Positions 32,323-40,165 of a stretch of 64,000 nt of DNA are shown here, piece by piece. The DNA lies in contig NZ_CP188258.1 of the NCBI RefSeq assembly GCF_049994905.1, forward strand, positions 2,852,001-2,916,000, given 5' to 3'. Source of the DNA: Diaminobutyricibacter sp049994905 (lineage in GTDB: Bacteria; Actinomycetota; Actinomycetes; Actinomycetales; Microbacteriaceae). A program made the position numbers and the translations under genes. Positions within the stretch are counted from its first letter, which is position 1; each line of letters opens with the position of its first letter. The notes under the pieces were generated by a model that made no database searches, was not told where the DNA came from, and saw nothing but the letters and a program-made list of their open reading frames with translations.

Positions 32323-32352
32323 ACCCTAGCGGGTCACCGGCGTCGGCTCCAA
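32323..32352 (-). promoter_or_regulatory. arg operon promoter
   Basis: TTGGAG (32352-32347), an 18-bp spacer and TAGGGT (32328-32323) lie upstream. The predicted transcript start is at the ATG of the arginine-rich mini-ORF. No ARG-box-like AT-rich palindrome is visible around it. Confidence 0.5.
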
Positions 32353-32370
32353 GTCGGGGCGGACCACCTG

Positions 32371-32973
32371 TCAATCGAAGGACTGGATGAATTCCACCCT
32401 CGGATGCGCCGGGTCACCGGAAGCGACACAGAGATCCGAGCCGTAATCGGTTTCGTCCAGCTGGTAAGCGACATCCACAAAGATGGCGTTGGGGTCCCCG
32501 TGTGCGCGGTCGACCGTGAAGCCGTTCTCGCTCGCGAGGCCGAAATCGTTCATCTCCGGTCGCGGAGTCGGCAGCGGAACACCCGACGGCCAGGTTCCCG
32601 CAGGCAGAGCGGCCTCGCAGGCCGCGTAGATGCTCTCGATATCGAAGCCGTTCAGTGTCGTCGCCGGGGGCTCGGGGGGTGTGGTCGGCGTTGGGGTCGG
32701 GCTTGGGCTTGGGGTCTCGGGCGGGGTCGGGGTGACCGTCGCTGTCGCCACGGGAGGTGGCGGAGGCTCGACGAACGGAAGGTGCCCGGTCAGCGCGAGT
32801 GCGGTGCCCCCTGTCGAGATGAGGACCGCCGCAACGATCAGCGAGACCAGGAGTGCGAGGCGGTGCGGGCGGATGCTCCGCGCGGAATCGCGCTCCACCT
32901 GCGTGACCAGCATGTCCGAGATCGCGTCGAGGCGTTCCTGATCGAACGGGGATGTGTTGTTCACAGCGGTCAT
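32371..32973 (-). CDS. single-pass membrane protein with proline-rich linker, partner of the sigma factor
   Basis: In this 200-residue protein, the cytoplasmic part is residues 1-38 and one transmembrane helix lies at about 39-62 (LALLVSLIVAAVLISTGG). A Pro/Thr-rich linker spans about 68-106. The extracytoplasmic C-terminal domain has two cysteines (ACEAAL and DLCVAS). ATG 32973 overlaps the sigma factor stop as ATGA. The topology suits an anti-sigma factor, but the cytoplasmic segment is short and no zinc-binding HxxxCxxC motif is seen. It could instead be a target gene product. Confidence 0.7.
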   Translation of the reverse strand: MTAVNNTSPFDQERLDAISDMLVTQVERDSARSIRPHRLALLVSLIVAAVLISTGGTALALTGHLPFVEPPPPPVATATVTPTPPETPSPSPTPTPTTPPEPPATTLNGFDIESIYAACEAALPAGTWPSGVPLPTPRPEMNDFGLASENGFTVDRAHGDPNAIFVDVAYQLDETDYGSDLCVASGDPAHPRVEFIQSFD

Positions 32974-33563
32974 CGCACACCTCCTGCGATTTCGGTCGGA
33001 TCGACAAGTTCGACGGTGAGCTCAGCCAGCCTGCTCTTGGCGCGGGAGAGCCGGGATTTCACAGTGCCGAGGGGAACGCCCAGCGTCTCTGCAGCATCCG
33101 CGAGCTGCATGCCCTGGATCACGCAGAGCGACACGATGTCCTGTTCCTTCGCCGACAAGGTCGCGAAGGCTGCCCGAACAGCAGCACGCCTCGGTTCATC
33201 GTCGAGCCGGTCGTTCACCGCCGGGGCGAAGTCGTCCTGGTGCCGGGGAGCAGGCAGACTGTCCATCGCATGCCGGTGGCGGCGTCGGGTGCGGGAGAAG
33301 TTGCGGGCGACATTGTTCGTCGTCACCAGCAGCCAGGGCACGATCGACCCGTTGACGATGCGGACTGAATCCCGCCGACGCCAGGTCTCCAGGAAGACGA
33401 GAGCCGCGATGTCTTCGGCGTCGTGAAAGGAGTCGACCGAGCGCATGGCCTGCCAGAGCACGCGATCGCGGTGCGCCCTGAAGAAGGCACCGAACGCGGC
33501 CGGATCCCCCGACCGCGCCAGCACCCAGTCCTCGGGCTCAGCTTCCCCCAACACTGACGTCAT
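32970..33563 (-). CDS. ECF-type RNA polymerase sigma factor
   Basis: This 197-residue protein has region 2 (AEDIAALVFLETWRRRDSVR, about residues 48-67) and region 4 (LSAKEQDIVSLCVIQG and LADAAETLGVPLGTVKSRLS, about residues 140-180), with no region 3. It is co-translated with the membrane protein that follows. It starts at ATG 33563. Which ECF subgroup it belongs to cannot be decided by eye. Confidence 0.88.
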   Translation of the reverse strand: MTSVLGEAEPEDWVLARSGDPAAFGAFFRAHRDRVLWQAMRSVDSFHDAEDIAALVFLETWRRRDSVRIVNGSIVPWLLVTTNNVARNFSRTRRRHRHAMDSLPAPRHQDDFAPAVNDRLDDEPRRAAVRAAFATLSAKEQDIVSLCVIQGMQLADAAETLGVPLGTVKSRLSRAKSRLAELTVELVDPTEIAGGVR

Positions 33564-33573
33564 AACTCATAGT

Positions 33574-33597
33574 GTCCGATGGGCCAGAAAAGGTTCC
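33574..33597 (-). promoter_or_regulatory. possible autoregulated ECF promoter
   Basis: GGAACC (33597-33592) followed 13 bases later by CGGAC (33578-33574) resembles ECF promoter boxes just upstream of the sigma gene. The spacing is shorter than usual, and a CACTAT -10-like box also overlaps. Confidence 0.35.
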
Positions 33598-33613
33598 ATC
33601 GCCGCGGGCTGCC

Positions 33614-36166
33614 TCAGTCGCGGATGTGGGCGCCGAAGAGTTCGCCGGCGCGCGCAGCCCCGGCGAGCTTCGCTTCGCTGGCCTCTGCGGCAGTGAGCGT
33701 GCGGTCGCCGGCCCGGAACCGGAGCGCGAACGTCAGGCTCTTCGTGCCCTCGGGGATCCCGTGGCCGCGGTAGTCGTCGACGAGCCGCGCATGTTCGAGA
33801 AGGTCCCCCGCGCCGTCGATGACGGCACGCTCGACGTCGCCCGCCGGCACCTCGGCACCGACCACGAGCGACAGATCCTGGGTCGCCGCCGGGAACGCGG
33901 TGATCGCCGATGCGTGCAGCTGCTGCGGCGCGAGGTCGAACAGCAGGTCCAGGTCGAGCTCGAAGACGCCGACAACGCGGGGCAGGTCCGCCTCTTCGGC
34001 GAGCGCCGGGAGGAGCTCGCCGGCGAAACCGATCGGCACGTCACCGACGCCGCGACGCACGACGAGCTCCGCGGTGCGCCCCGGGTGGAGCGCCTGGTGC
34101 GCGCCCTGTATGGGCTCGACCGCCAGTCCGACGGAGGCGCCGATCTGCTCGACCATGGCCAGGATGTCGGCGATGCCCGCGGGGACGGCCGGCAGGCCCG
34201 GCTGCTTCGGGATCGCATTGCCGAGCACGAGACCTGCAACGTGCTGCGGCTGTGCCGGAATCCCGGCGTTCAATCCCGAGAGCACGTCGTCGGACGGCAG
34301 GGCGGCGCCGGGCGGCAGCGACTGCGAGCCGAAGGCGCCGTCGGGGGCCGGCAGGAACACGGTTCCGACCTCGTACAGCTCGAGATCGACCAGCCCTCGC
34401 GACAGGTTGCGCTTCGCGATCTCGATGAGCCCGGGCAGCAATGACGTGCGCAGGTACGGCACCGTGCCGTCGAGCGGGTTGGCGAGCTTGACGGCTGGGA
34501 CACGGCCGGCGACAGGTGAGCCGAAAGTGTCGTTCGCCTGCTCGGTGACGAACGGGTACGCCAGCACTTCCGTAGCGCCGTTGGCGGCCAGGGTCTCGGC
34601 CACCGCCCGACGCAAAAGCTGGCTGCGGGTCAGCCCGCGGCCAGGAGGAGCGACAGGAAGCACCGAGGGGATGCGGTCATAGCCGACGATGCGCGCCACC
34701 TCTTCGGCGAGATCCGACTTGTCGGTCAGGTCGGGGCGCCACGTCGGAGGGACCACACTCAGTCCGGCCGACGTCGCGGTGATCGCCCCGCCGATCTCAG
34801 CGAGGGCCGACTCGATCTCGTCGTCGGTGAAATCGACGCCGATCAGCGACGAGACGTAGCCTGCGGGCAGCTGGATGGCATCCGGGGTCACGCTCGTGTT
34901 GTGCAGGGAGCCGAGGTCGTCCGCGCTGCCGCCGGCGAGCTGCTCCAGGAGCTGGACGACCCGGGCAGCGGCAGCGACAGCGACCTGCGGGTCGACACCT
35001 CGCTCGAACCTCTTCGACGCCTCGCTCGGCAGCTTGTGCCTGCGGGCAGTGCGGGCGATCGACACGGGGTCGAAATTGGCAGCCTCGATCAGTACGTTGC
35101 GGGTCGACGAACCGATCTCGGTCGACGCCCCGCCCATGACGCCTGCGAGCCCGATCGGCCCGGACTCGTCGGTGATCAGCAGGTCTTCGGGGTCGACCGT
35201 GCGCTCCTGGCCGTCGAGGGTCACGAGCTTCTCGCCCGGGCGGGCGCGCCGCACCGTGATGCCGCCACGGAGCGCATCCAGGTCGTAGCCGTGGATCGGC
35301 TGGCCCAGTTCGAGCATGACGTAGTTTGTCACGTCGACGACGAGTGAGATCGAACGGATGCCCGCGAGCTTGAGCCGGGCGATCATCCATGCCGGGGTGG
35401 GCCGGGTCGCATCGACGTCGCGGACCACGCGGGTCACGAAGACGCTTGCGCCGACGCGCCCGCGGATCGGCGCGGAGTCGTCGATCGAGACCGGGAACGT
35501 GCTGCCGGAGGTGTGGCTCGGGCGTCCCCTGAGCAGTTCGGGAGCCGCCGCAGGGTCCCGGAACTCCGCGCCCGTCGCGTGCGAGAACTCGCGTGCGATG
35601 CCACGGATCGAGAAGGCGTAGCCCCGGTCGGGCGTGACGTTGACCTCGACGGCCGTGTCGTCCAGACCGAGCAGGCCCACCGCATCCGTACCCACCGGCG
35701 GGTCCAGTTCGAGGGTCGCGAGCCGCAGGATGCCGGCGTGCTCGTCGCCGAGGCCGAGCTCGCGCGCCGACGCGATCATGCCGTCGGAGATGTGGCCGTA
35801 CGTCTTGCGTGCCGAGATCGGGAACGGCCCGGGGAGCACCGCGCCGGGCAGCGACACCACGACCTTGTCGCCCGCGAAGAAGTTGTGGGCGCCACAGACG
35901 ATTCCACGCACGTCGTCTCCCCCGTCGGCCGCGCGCGAGCCCTCCGGTGCGACACGCACGTGGCACCACCGGATGGTCTTGCCGTTGGTCTGCGGCTCAT
36001 CGACGAAGTCGAGCACCTGCCCGACGACCACGGGACCGGAGATCTCGAACGTGTGGATGTCTTCTTCTTCGAGACCGACGGAGACGAGTGCCGCATGCAC
36101 CTGCTCGGCCGTCGTCCCCGGCTCGAGATCGACGTACTCGGCGAGCCAGCTGAGTGGGACGCGCAT
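33614..36166 (-). CDS. pheT: phenylalanyl-tRNA synthetase beta subunit
   Basis: This is the beta chain of the heterotetramer, with editing and tRNA-binding functions. The 850-residue protein starts MRVPLSWLAEYVDL. It has the EMAP-like tRNA-binding domain at residues 40-150 (VVVGQVLDFVDEP), the B3/B4 editing and B5 domains, and a C-terminal anticodon-binding fold. ATG 36166 shares a base with the pheS stop (TGATG). The much longer open frame upstream lies in pheS and is not part of the protein. Confidence 0.95.
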   Translation of the reverse strand: MRVPLSWLAEYVDLEPGTTAEQVHAALVSVGLEEEDIHTFEISGPVVVGQVLDFVDEPQTNGKTIRWCHVRVAPEGSRAADGGDDVRGIVCGAHNFFAGDKVVVSLPGAVLPGPFPISARKTYGHISDGMIASARELGLGDEHAGILRLATLELDPPVGTDAVGLLGLDDTAVEVNVTPDRGYAFSIRGIAREFSHATGAEFRDPAAAPELLRGRPSHTSGSTFPVSIDDSAPIRGRVGASVFVTRVVRDVDATRPTPAWMIARLKLAGIRSISLVVDVTNYVMLELGQPIHGYDLDALRGGITVRRARPGEKLVTLDGQERTVDPEDLLITDESGPIGLAGVMGGASTEIGSSTRNVLIEAANFDPVSIARTARRHKLPSEASKRFERGVDPQVAVAAAARVVQLLEQLAGGSADDLGSLHNTSVTPDAIQLPAGYVSSLIGVDFTDDEIESALAEIGGAITATSAGLSVVPPTWRPDLTDKSDLAEEVARIVGYDRIPSVLPVAPPGRGLTRSQLLRRAVAETLAANGATEVLAYPFVTEQANDTFGSPVAGRVPAVKLANPLDGTVPYLRTSLLPGLIEIAKRNLSRGLVDLELYEVGTVFLPAPDGAFGSQSLPPGAALPSDDVLSGLNAGIPAQPQHVAGLVLGNAIPKQPGLPAVPAGIADILAMVEQIGASVGLAVEPIQGAHQALHPGRTAELVVRRGVGDVPIGFAGELLPALAEEADLPRVVGVFELDLDLLFDLAPQQLHASAITAFPAATQDLSLVVGAEVPAGDVERAVIDGAGDLLEHARLVDDYRGHGIPEGTKSLTFALRFRAGDRTLTAAEASEAKLAGAARAGELFGAHIRD

Positions 36167-37206
36167 CAGACCACCATTCCGAACTGCTGCGAGAAGCGCA
36201 CATCGCCCTCGACCATGTCGTGCATATCCTTCACATCGTTGCGAAACATGAGCGCACGCTCGACACCCACCCCGAAGGCGAAACCGGAGTAGACATCGGG
36301 ATCGATGCCCGCCGAACGCAGGACGTTCGGGTTGATCATTCCGCAGCCGCCCCATTCGATCCACTGCGGCCCCTCCTTGAAGGTGGGGTGCCAGAGGTCG
36401 AGCTCGGCGCTGGGCTCGGTGAATGGGAAGTAGTTGGGGCGCAGGCGCACCTTCGCATCGTCGCCGAACATGTTCTTGACGAAGTGGTCGAGCGTTCCCC
36501 GCAGGTGCGCCATCGTGAGCCCCTTGTCGACGGCGATGCCCTCTGTCTGGTGGAACACGGGCGTGTGCGTCGCGTCGAGCTCGTCGGTGCGGAAGACGCG
36601 ACCGGGTGCGATGCGGTAGAGAGGCAGGTCGTTCTCGAGCAGCGCACGCAACTGCACCGGGGAGGTGTGGGTGCGCAGCACGAGGTGCGCCGAGGTCGGC
36701 TCGACGAAGAACGTGTCCTGCATGGCCCGCGCCGGGTGGTCCTCGTCGAAGTTGAGGGCGTCGAAGTTGTACCACTCGCTCTCGAGCTCTGGGCCTTCGG
36801 CCACCTCCCAGCCCATGCCGACGAAGACGTCCTGGATGCGCTCCTGGAGCAGTGAGAGCGGATGGCGGGCGCCCGCCTGCCAGCGCGACGGCAGCGCGGT
36901 CACGTCGACCCGCTCATCGGCGAGACGCTGCGCGTCCTCTGCGGTCTGGATGTCCGCCTCTTTCGCGACGAACGCCTGGTTCACACGGGCGCGCGCCTGG
37001 CCGACGAGCTTGCCGGCGGCGGCCTTCTGGTCGTTGGGGACCGAGCGCAGGCTGGCATTCAGCCGCGCAAGCGGAGAGTGCTCGGCGGTGTGCTCGGCAC
37101 GGACGACCTTGAGGGCAGCCGAGTCGGCGGCGTCGGCGATCGCCGCGAGGGCCGACTGCACGGCCGCCTCGACAGTTGTCTCGGAGATTTCAGTGGGTTC
37201 GGACAC
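36166..37206 (-). CDS. pheS: phenylalanyl-tRNA synthetase alpha subunit
   Basis: This is the catalytic class II subunit. The 346-residue protein has an N-terminal coiled coil (residues 10-90), motif 2 (LYRIAPGRVFRTDELDATH) and motif 3 (FAFGVGVERALMFRNDVKD). I chose GTG 37206, which has a -10 box TAAACT eight bases upstream, indicating an almost leaderless transcript. The upstream in-frame extension would read through that promoter. Confidence 0.94.
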   Translation of the reverse strand: MSEPTEISETTVEAAVQSALAAIADAADSAALKVVRAEHTAEHSPLARLNASLRSVPNDQKAAAGKLVGQARARVNQAFVAKEADIQTAEDAQRLADERVDVTALPSRWQAGARHPLSLLQERIQDVFVGMGWEVAEGPELESEWYNFDALNFDEDHPARAMQDTFFVEPTSAHLVLRTHTSPVQLRALLENDLPLYRIAPGRVFRTDELDATHTPVFHQTEGIAVDKGLTMAHLRGTLDHFVKNMFGDDAKVRLRPNYFPFTEPSAELDLWHPTFKEGPQWIEWGGCGMINPNVLRSAGIDPDVYSGFAFGVGVERALMFRNDVKDMHDMVEGDVRFSQQFGMVV

Positions 37207-37214
37207 GGAACCCA

Positions 37215-37220
37215 AGTTTA
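37215..37220 (-). promoter_or_regulatory. pheS-pheT -10 box
   Basis: TAAACT on the minus strand ends eight bases before GTG 37206. The -35 region is poor. Confidence 0.45.
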
Positions 37221-37234
37221 GTGCGAGGTCCCGG

Positions 37235-38272
37235 TCACTCTGCCGCGTTCTGACCGGCGTACACCTCGTAGGCGGCGTCCCACAGGCCCTCGCGCCGGGG
37301 CGCGTCGAGGCCTTCGAGAAGCAGAGTGAGCCCGTCGACGAGCGAGTGCCAGCCCGCTGCGAAATCGGGCGCGGAGCGGAGGCGACCCGCCCCGAACACG
37401 TCGGGGATCGCATCCTGATCGAGCACGAGCAGAGTGCCGGCTTCCTGTCCGTCGAGGCGCAGGGTCACGGCCGATCGGGCCGGCCCCCAGGTGAACGACA
37501 GCAGGCGCTCGGGCTCCAGTGCGAGCACCTCCATCGCATGCACTCCGTCGGGGACGTTCGCGTCGCCGAGGCGGAAGGTGTCCCCCAGCTCGAGCGGACG
37601 GACGCGTGCTGGGTCGTCCGGCCATTCGACGACCGGCCACAGCCAGCGTCCGATCCGGTCAGGCAGGGTCAGTGCATCCCAGACGTCGGCGATGGAGGCA
37701 TCGAGCAGTCGCTCGAGGTGCACGCCGGACTTCCCGTTTTCGCGGATCATGCGTGCCGGGGTGAGCCCGGCCTCGCGGCGGCGGTACTCCTCGAGAGCGG
37801 CGTCGAACGCGGCGGGGTCGGCGGCCTCGCCGAGGTACCCGCGATCGCCGAGATCCTGCTCGCCGTTCAGCTCGGCGTCGAGATGTGTGAAAACGCCTTG
37901 CCACACGGCACCCCAGACGGCCGCGTTGACCGCCTGCGCCCGTCTGTGCGTGAGGGTGAGCACGACGTGATCGTCGCCGTGCGGAGCGATGGTCGCCTCC
38001 AGCTCCGTCTCGGCCTCGCTCCCGAACCGCCAGAGCACGGCAATCCGTCTCTGAGGTTCGCAGGCGAGCACGCGACCGGTGACGGCGGGAAATCCGCCGC
38101 CCATTTCCAGACGGTAGCCGTCACCTTCCGTCGTGTAGCTGCCCAGCCAGCGGGTCATGCGGTCCGGCTCGGTGAGCGCACTCCACAGGTCGGCTGTCGT
38201 CGTCGCGTACTCGCGCTCCAGCGTCACGGTGCGCCTGGCGCCGTCGAGGGCGAGGTCTCCGAAGATCGTCAT
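37235..38272 (-). CDS. tandem AHSA1/SRPBCC-domain protein
   Basis: This 345-residue protein has two START-like (AHSA1) domains. The first is at about residues 15-135 (YATTTADLWSALTEPDRMTRWLG) and the second at about 185-320 (DASIADVWDALTLPDRIGRWLW). Such proteins bind hydrophobic ligands and are commonly encoded with an ArsR regulator, as here. ATG 38272 overlaps the ArsR stop. The ligand is unknown. The duplicated fold in one chain is less common than single-domain versions. Confidence 0.85.
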   Translation of the reverse strand: MTIFGDLALDGARRTVTLEREYATTTADLWSALTEPDRMTRWLGSYTTEGDGYRLEMGGGFPAVTGRVLACEPQRRIAVLWRFGSEAETELEATIAPHGDDHVVLTLTHRRAQAVNAAVWGAVWQGVFTHLDAELNGEQDLGDRGYLGEAADPAAFDAALEEYRRREAGLTPARMIRENGKSGVHLERLLDASIADVWDALTLPDRIGRWLWPVVEWPDDPARVRPLELGDTFRLGDANVPDGVHAMEVLALEPERLLSFTWGPARSAVTLRLDGQEAGTLLVLDQDAIPDVFGAGRLRSAPDFAAGWHSLVDGLTLLLEGLDAPRREGLWDAAYEVYAGQNAAE

Positions 38273-38667
38273 GATGCTGCAGCTCCCTGATCGTGTTGAA
38301 CCGGCTGGTCGCGTTGAATCGGCTGATCATGTCGCGCGACAGTGCGGTCGGCAGCGCGCCCCCGCACGAGTTCTGTCTCGAGCGCATCCAGGTGCTGGTT
38401 CCAGAATGACCGGATGCCGTCCACCCACTCCGCGACACCATCGAACGCGGCAGAGTCGAGCGTGTACATACGCTGCTTGCCGGCGGTACGGCTCGTGACC
38501 AGCCCGACCTCACGGAGGACGCGCAGATGCCGGGATGCGCCGGGCTGGGTGATGCCGAACTGCGCGGTCACCGCATCGGATAGCCGGCCCGCCGTGCATT
38601 CGCCGGCGGCCAGCAATTCGACGATGCGCCGGCGAACCGGGTCGCCGAGAGCTTCGAGCGCGTCCAT
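38269..38667 (-). CDS. ArsR-family transcriptional regulator
   Basis: This 132-residue winged-helix regulator contains LGDPVRRRIVELLAAGECTA (residues 7-26) and the recognition region GITQPGASRHLRVLREVGLV. No metal-binding cysteine pair is seen, so it is not a metal sensor of the ArsR/SmtB type. The last 30 residues repeat HDQP and QRDQPVQHDQ. ATG 38667 has a -10 box six bases upstream (leaderless). It probably controls itself and the AHSA1 gene. Confidence 0.88.
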   Translation of the reverse strand: MDALEALGDPVRRRIVELLAAGECTAGRLSDAVTAQFGITQPGASRHLRVLREVGLVTSRTAGKQRMYTLDSAAFDGVAEWVDGIRSFWNQHLDALETELVRGRAADRTVARHDQPIQRDQPVQHDQGAAAS

Positions 38668-38673
38668 AGGCTC

Positions 38674-38701
38674 AACATATCACCGTGCGTTTATATAACG
38701 C
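38674..38701 (-). promoter_or_regulatory. arsR promoter and operator
   Basis: TATGTT (38679-38674) lies six bases before the ATG. Between it and a TTGCGT -35 lies GCGTT-ATATA-AACGC (38701-38687), a dyad with perfect 5-bp arms placed to block polymerase. Confidence 0.55.
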
Positions 38702-38714
38702 AAGGATCAAACGT

Positions 38715-39515
38715 TCAGGATCGCTGGGCGAACGCCGACTCGTAGAGGCAGACGGATGCGGCGGTCGCCAGGTTCATCGACTCCGCATTGCCGTAGATCG
38801 GCACGGTGACGGCGCGGTCCGCCAGCGCCAGGTCGTCGTCGCCCAGGCCGCGCGCCTCATTGCCGAACACCCACGCCGTCGGCTGGGCGAGCAGCCCCTC
38901 GACCCGCACCGCGAGGAGGTCCTGCCCCTTGATGTCGGCGGCAAGGATCTGCAGCCCGGCAGCGTGTGCGCGCTCGACCACATCGGCCAGCGTCGCCCCC
39001 ACCGCGACCGGCACATGGAAGATCGAGCCGGTCGACGAACGGACGACCTTGGGATTGTAGAGGTCGACCGTGCGACCGGTCAGGATCACAGCGTCGGCAC
39101 CGGCGGAATCAGCGGCGCGGATGATCGTGCCCGCGTTGCCGGGATCGCGCACCTCCTCGAGGATCGCCACCAGCTTCGGCTCCCCCGACAGAATGTCACG
39201 GATCGACGTCGGGAACTGATGACAGACCGCAACGAACCCCTGGGGCGTGACCGTGTCGGCCATCGTCTCCAGCACGTGTTCGGTGACGAACTCGACATCG
39301 ACGCCGGCATCGACAGCCGTCTGCGCGATGTCGGTGTACCGCTCGAGGGCCGTCGGCGTCGCGTACAGCTCGACGACGAGTTCAGGCCGGAACGTCAACG
39401 CCTCGGCGACGGCCTGCGGCCCCTCCAAAAGAAAGAGCCCGGTCTCAGACCGGGCTCCTCTTTTCGCCAGTTTCGCCACGGCCCGAACGCGCGGAGAGCG
39501 CGGGTTATCAAGCAT
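38715..39515 (-). CDS. TrmH/SpoU-family rRNA 2'-O-methyltransferase
   Basis: This 266-residue SPOUT methyltransferase has an N-terminal substrate-binding domain (RSETGLFLLEGPQAVAEAL, about residues 22-40). Its C-terminal knot has LEEVRDPGNAGTIIRAADS, WVFGNEARGLGDDDL and VPIYGNAESMNLATAASVC. It follows rplT as tsnR (Rv1644) does in mycobacteria. ATG 39515 has a -10 box six bases upstream. An intrinsic terminator hairpin lies within codons 19-30, which is odd and is listed separately. Confidence 0.9.
   Translation of the reverse strand: MLDNPRSPRVRAVAKLAKRGARSETGLFLLEGPQAVAEALTFRPELVVELYATPTALERYTDIAQTAVDAGVDVEFVTEHVLETMADTVTPQGFVAVCHQFPTSIRDILSGEPKLVAILEEVRDPGNAGTIIRAADSAGADAVILTGRTVDLYNPKVVRSSTGSIFHVPVAVGATLADVVERAHAAGLQILAADIKGQDLLAVRVEGLLAQPTAWVFGNEARGLGDDDLALADRAVTVPIYGNAESMNLATAASVCLYESAFAQRS
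39427..39457 (-). terminator. intrinsic terminator inside the trmH coding region
   Basis: GAGCCCGGTCT and its perfect complement (11-bp arms, 39435-39457, one base between) are followed on the minus strand by TTTCTTTT. It lies 96 bases after the rplT stop but inside the trmH frame, encoding RGARSETGLFLL. It most likely ends the infC-rpmI-rplT transcript. Confidence 0.75.
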
Positions 39516-39521
39516 GGCACC

Positions 39522-39527
39522 AGCCTA
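39522..39527 (-). promoter_or_regulatory. trmH -10 box
   Basis: TAGGCT lies exactly six bases before ATG 39515, giving a leaderless transcript with its start upstream of the internal terminator. Confidence 0.5.
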
Positions 39528-39552
39528 TATGCGGCGACGCACTGTTCAGTCG

Positions 39553-39942
39553 TTACGCAGCATCAGCCTTCGGCGCCGACGTGTCGGCGGGCAGGGCCTT
39601 CCTGGCCGTCTCGACGAGGGCCGCGAACGTGGCGGGCTCGTTGACGGCCAGCTCGGCGAGGATGCGGCGGTCGACCTCGACACCGGCAAGACCCAGACCC
39701 TGGATCAGGCGGTTGTAGGTGAGGCCGTTCGCACGGCTGGCGGCGTTGATGCGCTGGATCCAGAGACGACGGAAGTCGCCCTTGCGCGCACGGCGGTCAC
39801 GGTAGCTGTAGACCAGCGAGTGAGTGACCTGCTCCTTGGCCTTGCGGTACAGGCGCGACCGCTGACCGCGGTAGCCCTCTGCGCGCTCGAGGATGACCCG
39901 ACGCTTCTTGTGGGCGTTGACGGCCCTCTTTACTCTTGCCAT
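39553..39942 (-). CDS. rplT: 50S ribosomal protein L20
   Basis: This 129-residue basic protein (MARVKRAVNAHKKRRVILER) is involved in early 50S assembly. AGGAAA lies upstream of ATG 39942. A short acidic and alanine-rich tail follows the core. It is third in the conserved infC-rpmI-rplT operon, 28 bases after rpmI. Confidence 0.96.
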   Translation of the reverse strand: MARVKRAVNAHKKRRVILERAEGYRGQRSRLYRKAKEQVTHSLVYSYRDRRARKGDFRRLWIQRINAASRANGLTYNRLIQGLGLAGVEVDRRILAELAVNEPATFAALVETARKALPADTSAPKADAA

Positions 39943-39970
39943 TTTCTTGTTTTCCTAACGTCGGGCGGCG

Positions 39971-40165
39971 TTACTTGCCGAGCATGTTCTTGATGCGCTT
40001 GGCGTCAGCCGGAGCGAGCACCTGGTCCTGGTTGAGACGGCGAGTGCGACGACTGGACTTCAGCTCCAGGTGGTGGCGCATACCGGACTGCTGCTTCATG
40101 ACCTTGCCGCTCCCGGTCAGCTTGAAGCGCTTCTTGGCCCCGGAATGGGTCTTCTGCTTGGGCAT
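39971..40165 (-). CDS. rpmI: 50S ribosomal protein L35
   Basis: This is a 64-residue basic protein (MPKQKTHSGAKKRFKLTGSG). Its ATG shares one base with the infC stop (TAATG), a coupling seen in many infC operons. Normal length for the family. Confidence 0.96.
   Translation of the reverse strand: MPKQKTHSGAKKRFKLTGSGKVMKQQSGMRHHLELKSSRRTRRLNQDQVLAPADAKRIKNMLGK

Noticed and set aside
32144..32374. 76-codon minus-strand frame upstream of argC
   Set aside because: It has no ribosome site, is in a different frame from the arginine-rich mini-ORF and ends inside argC.
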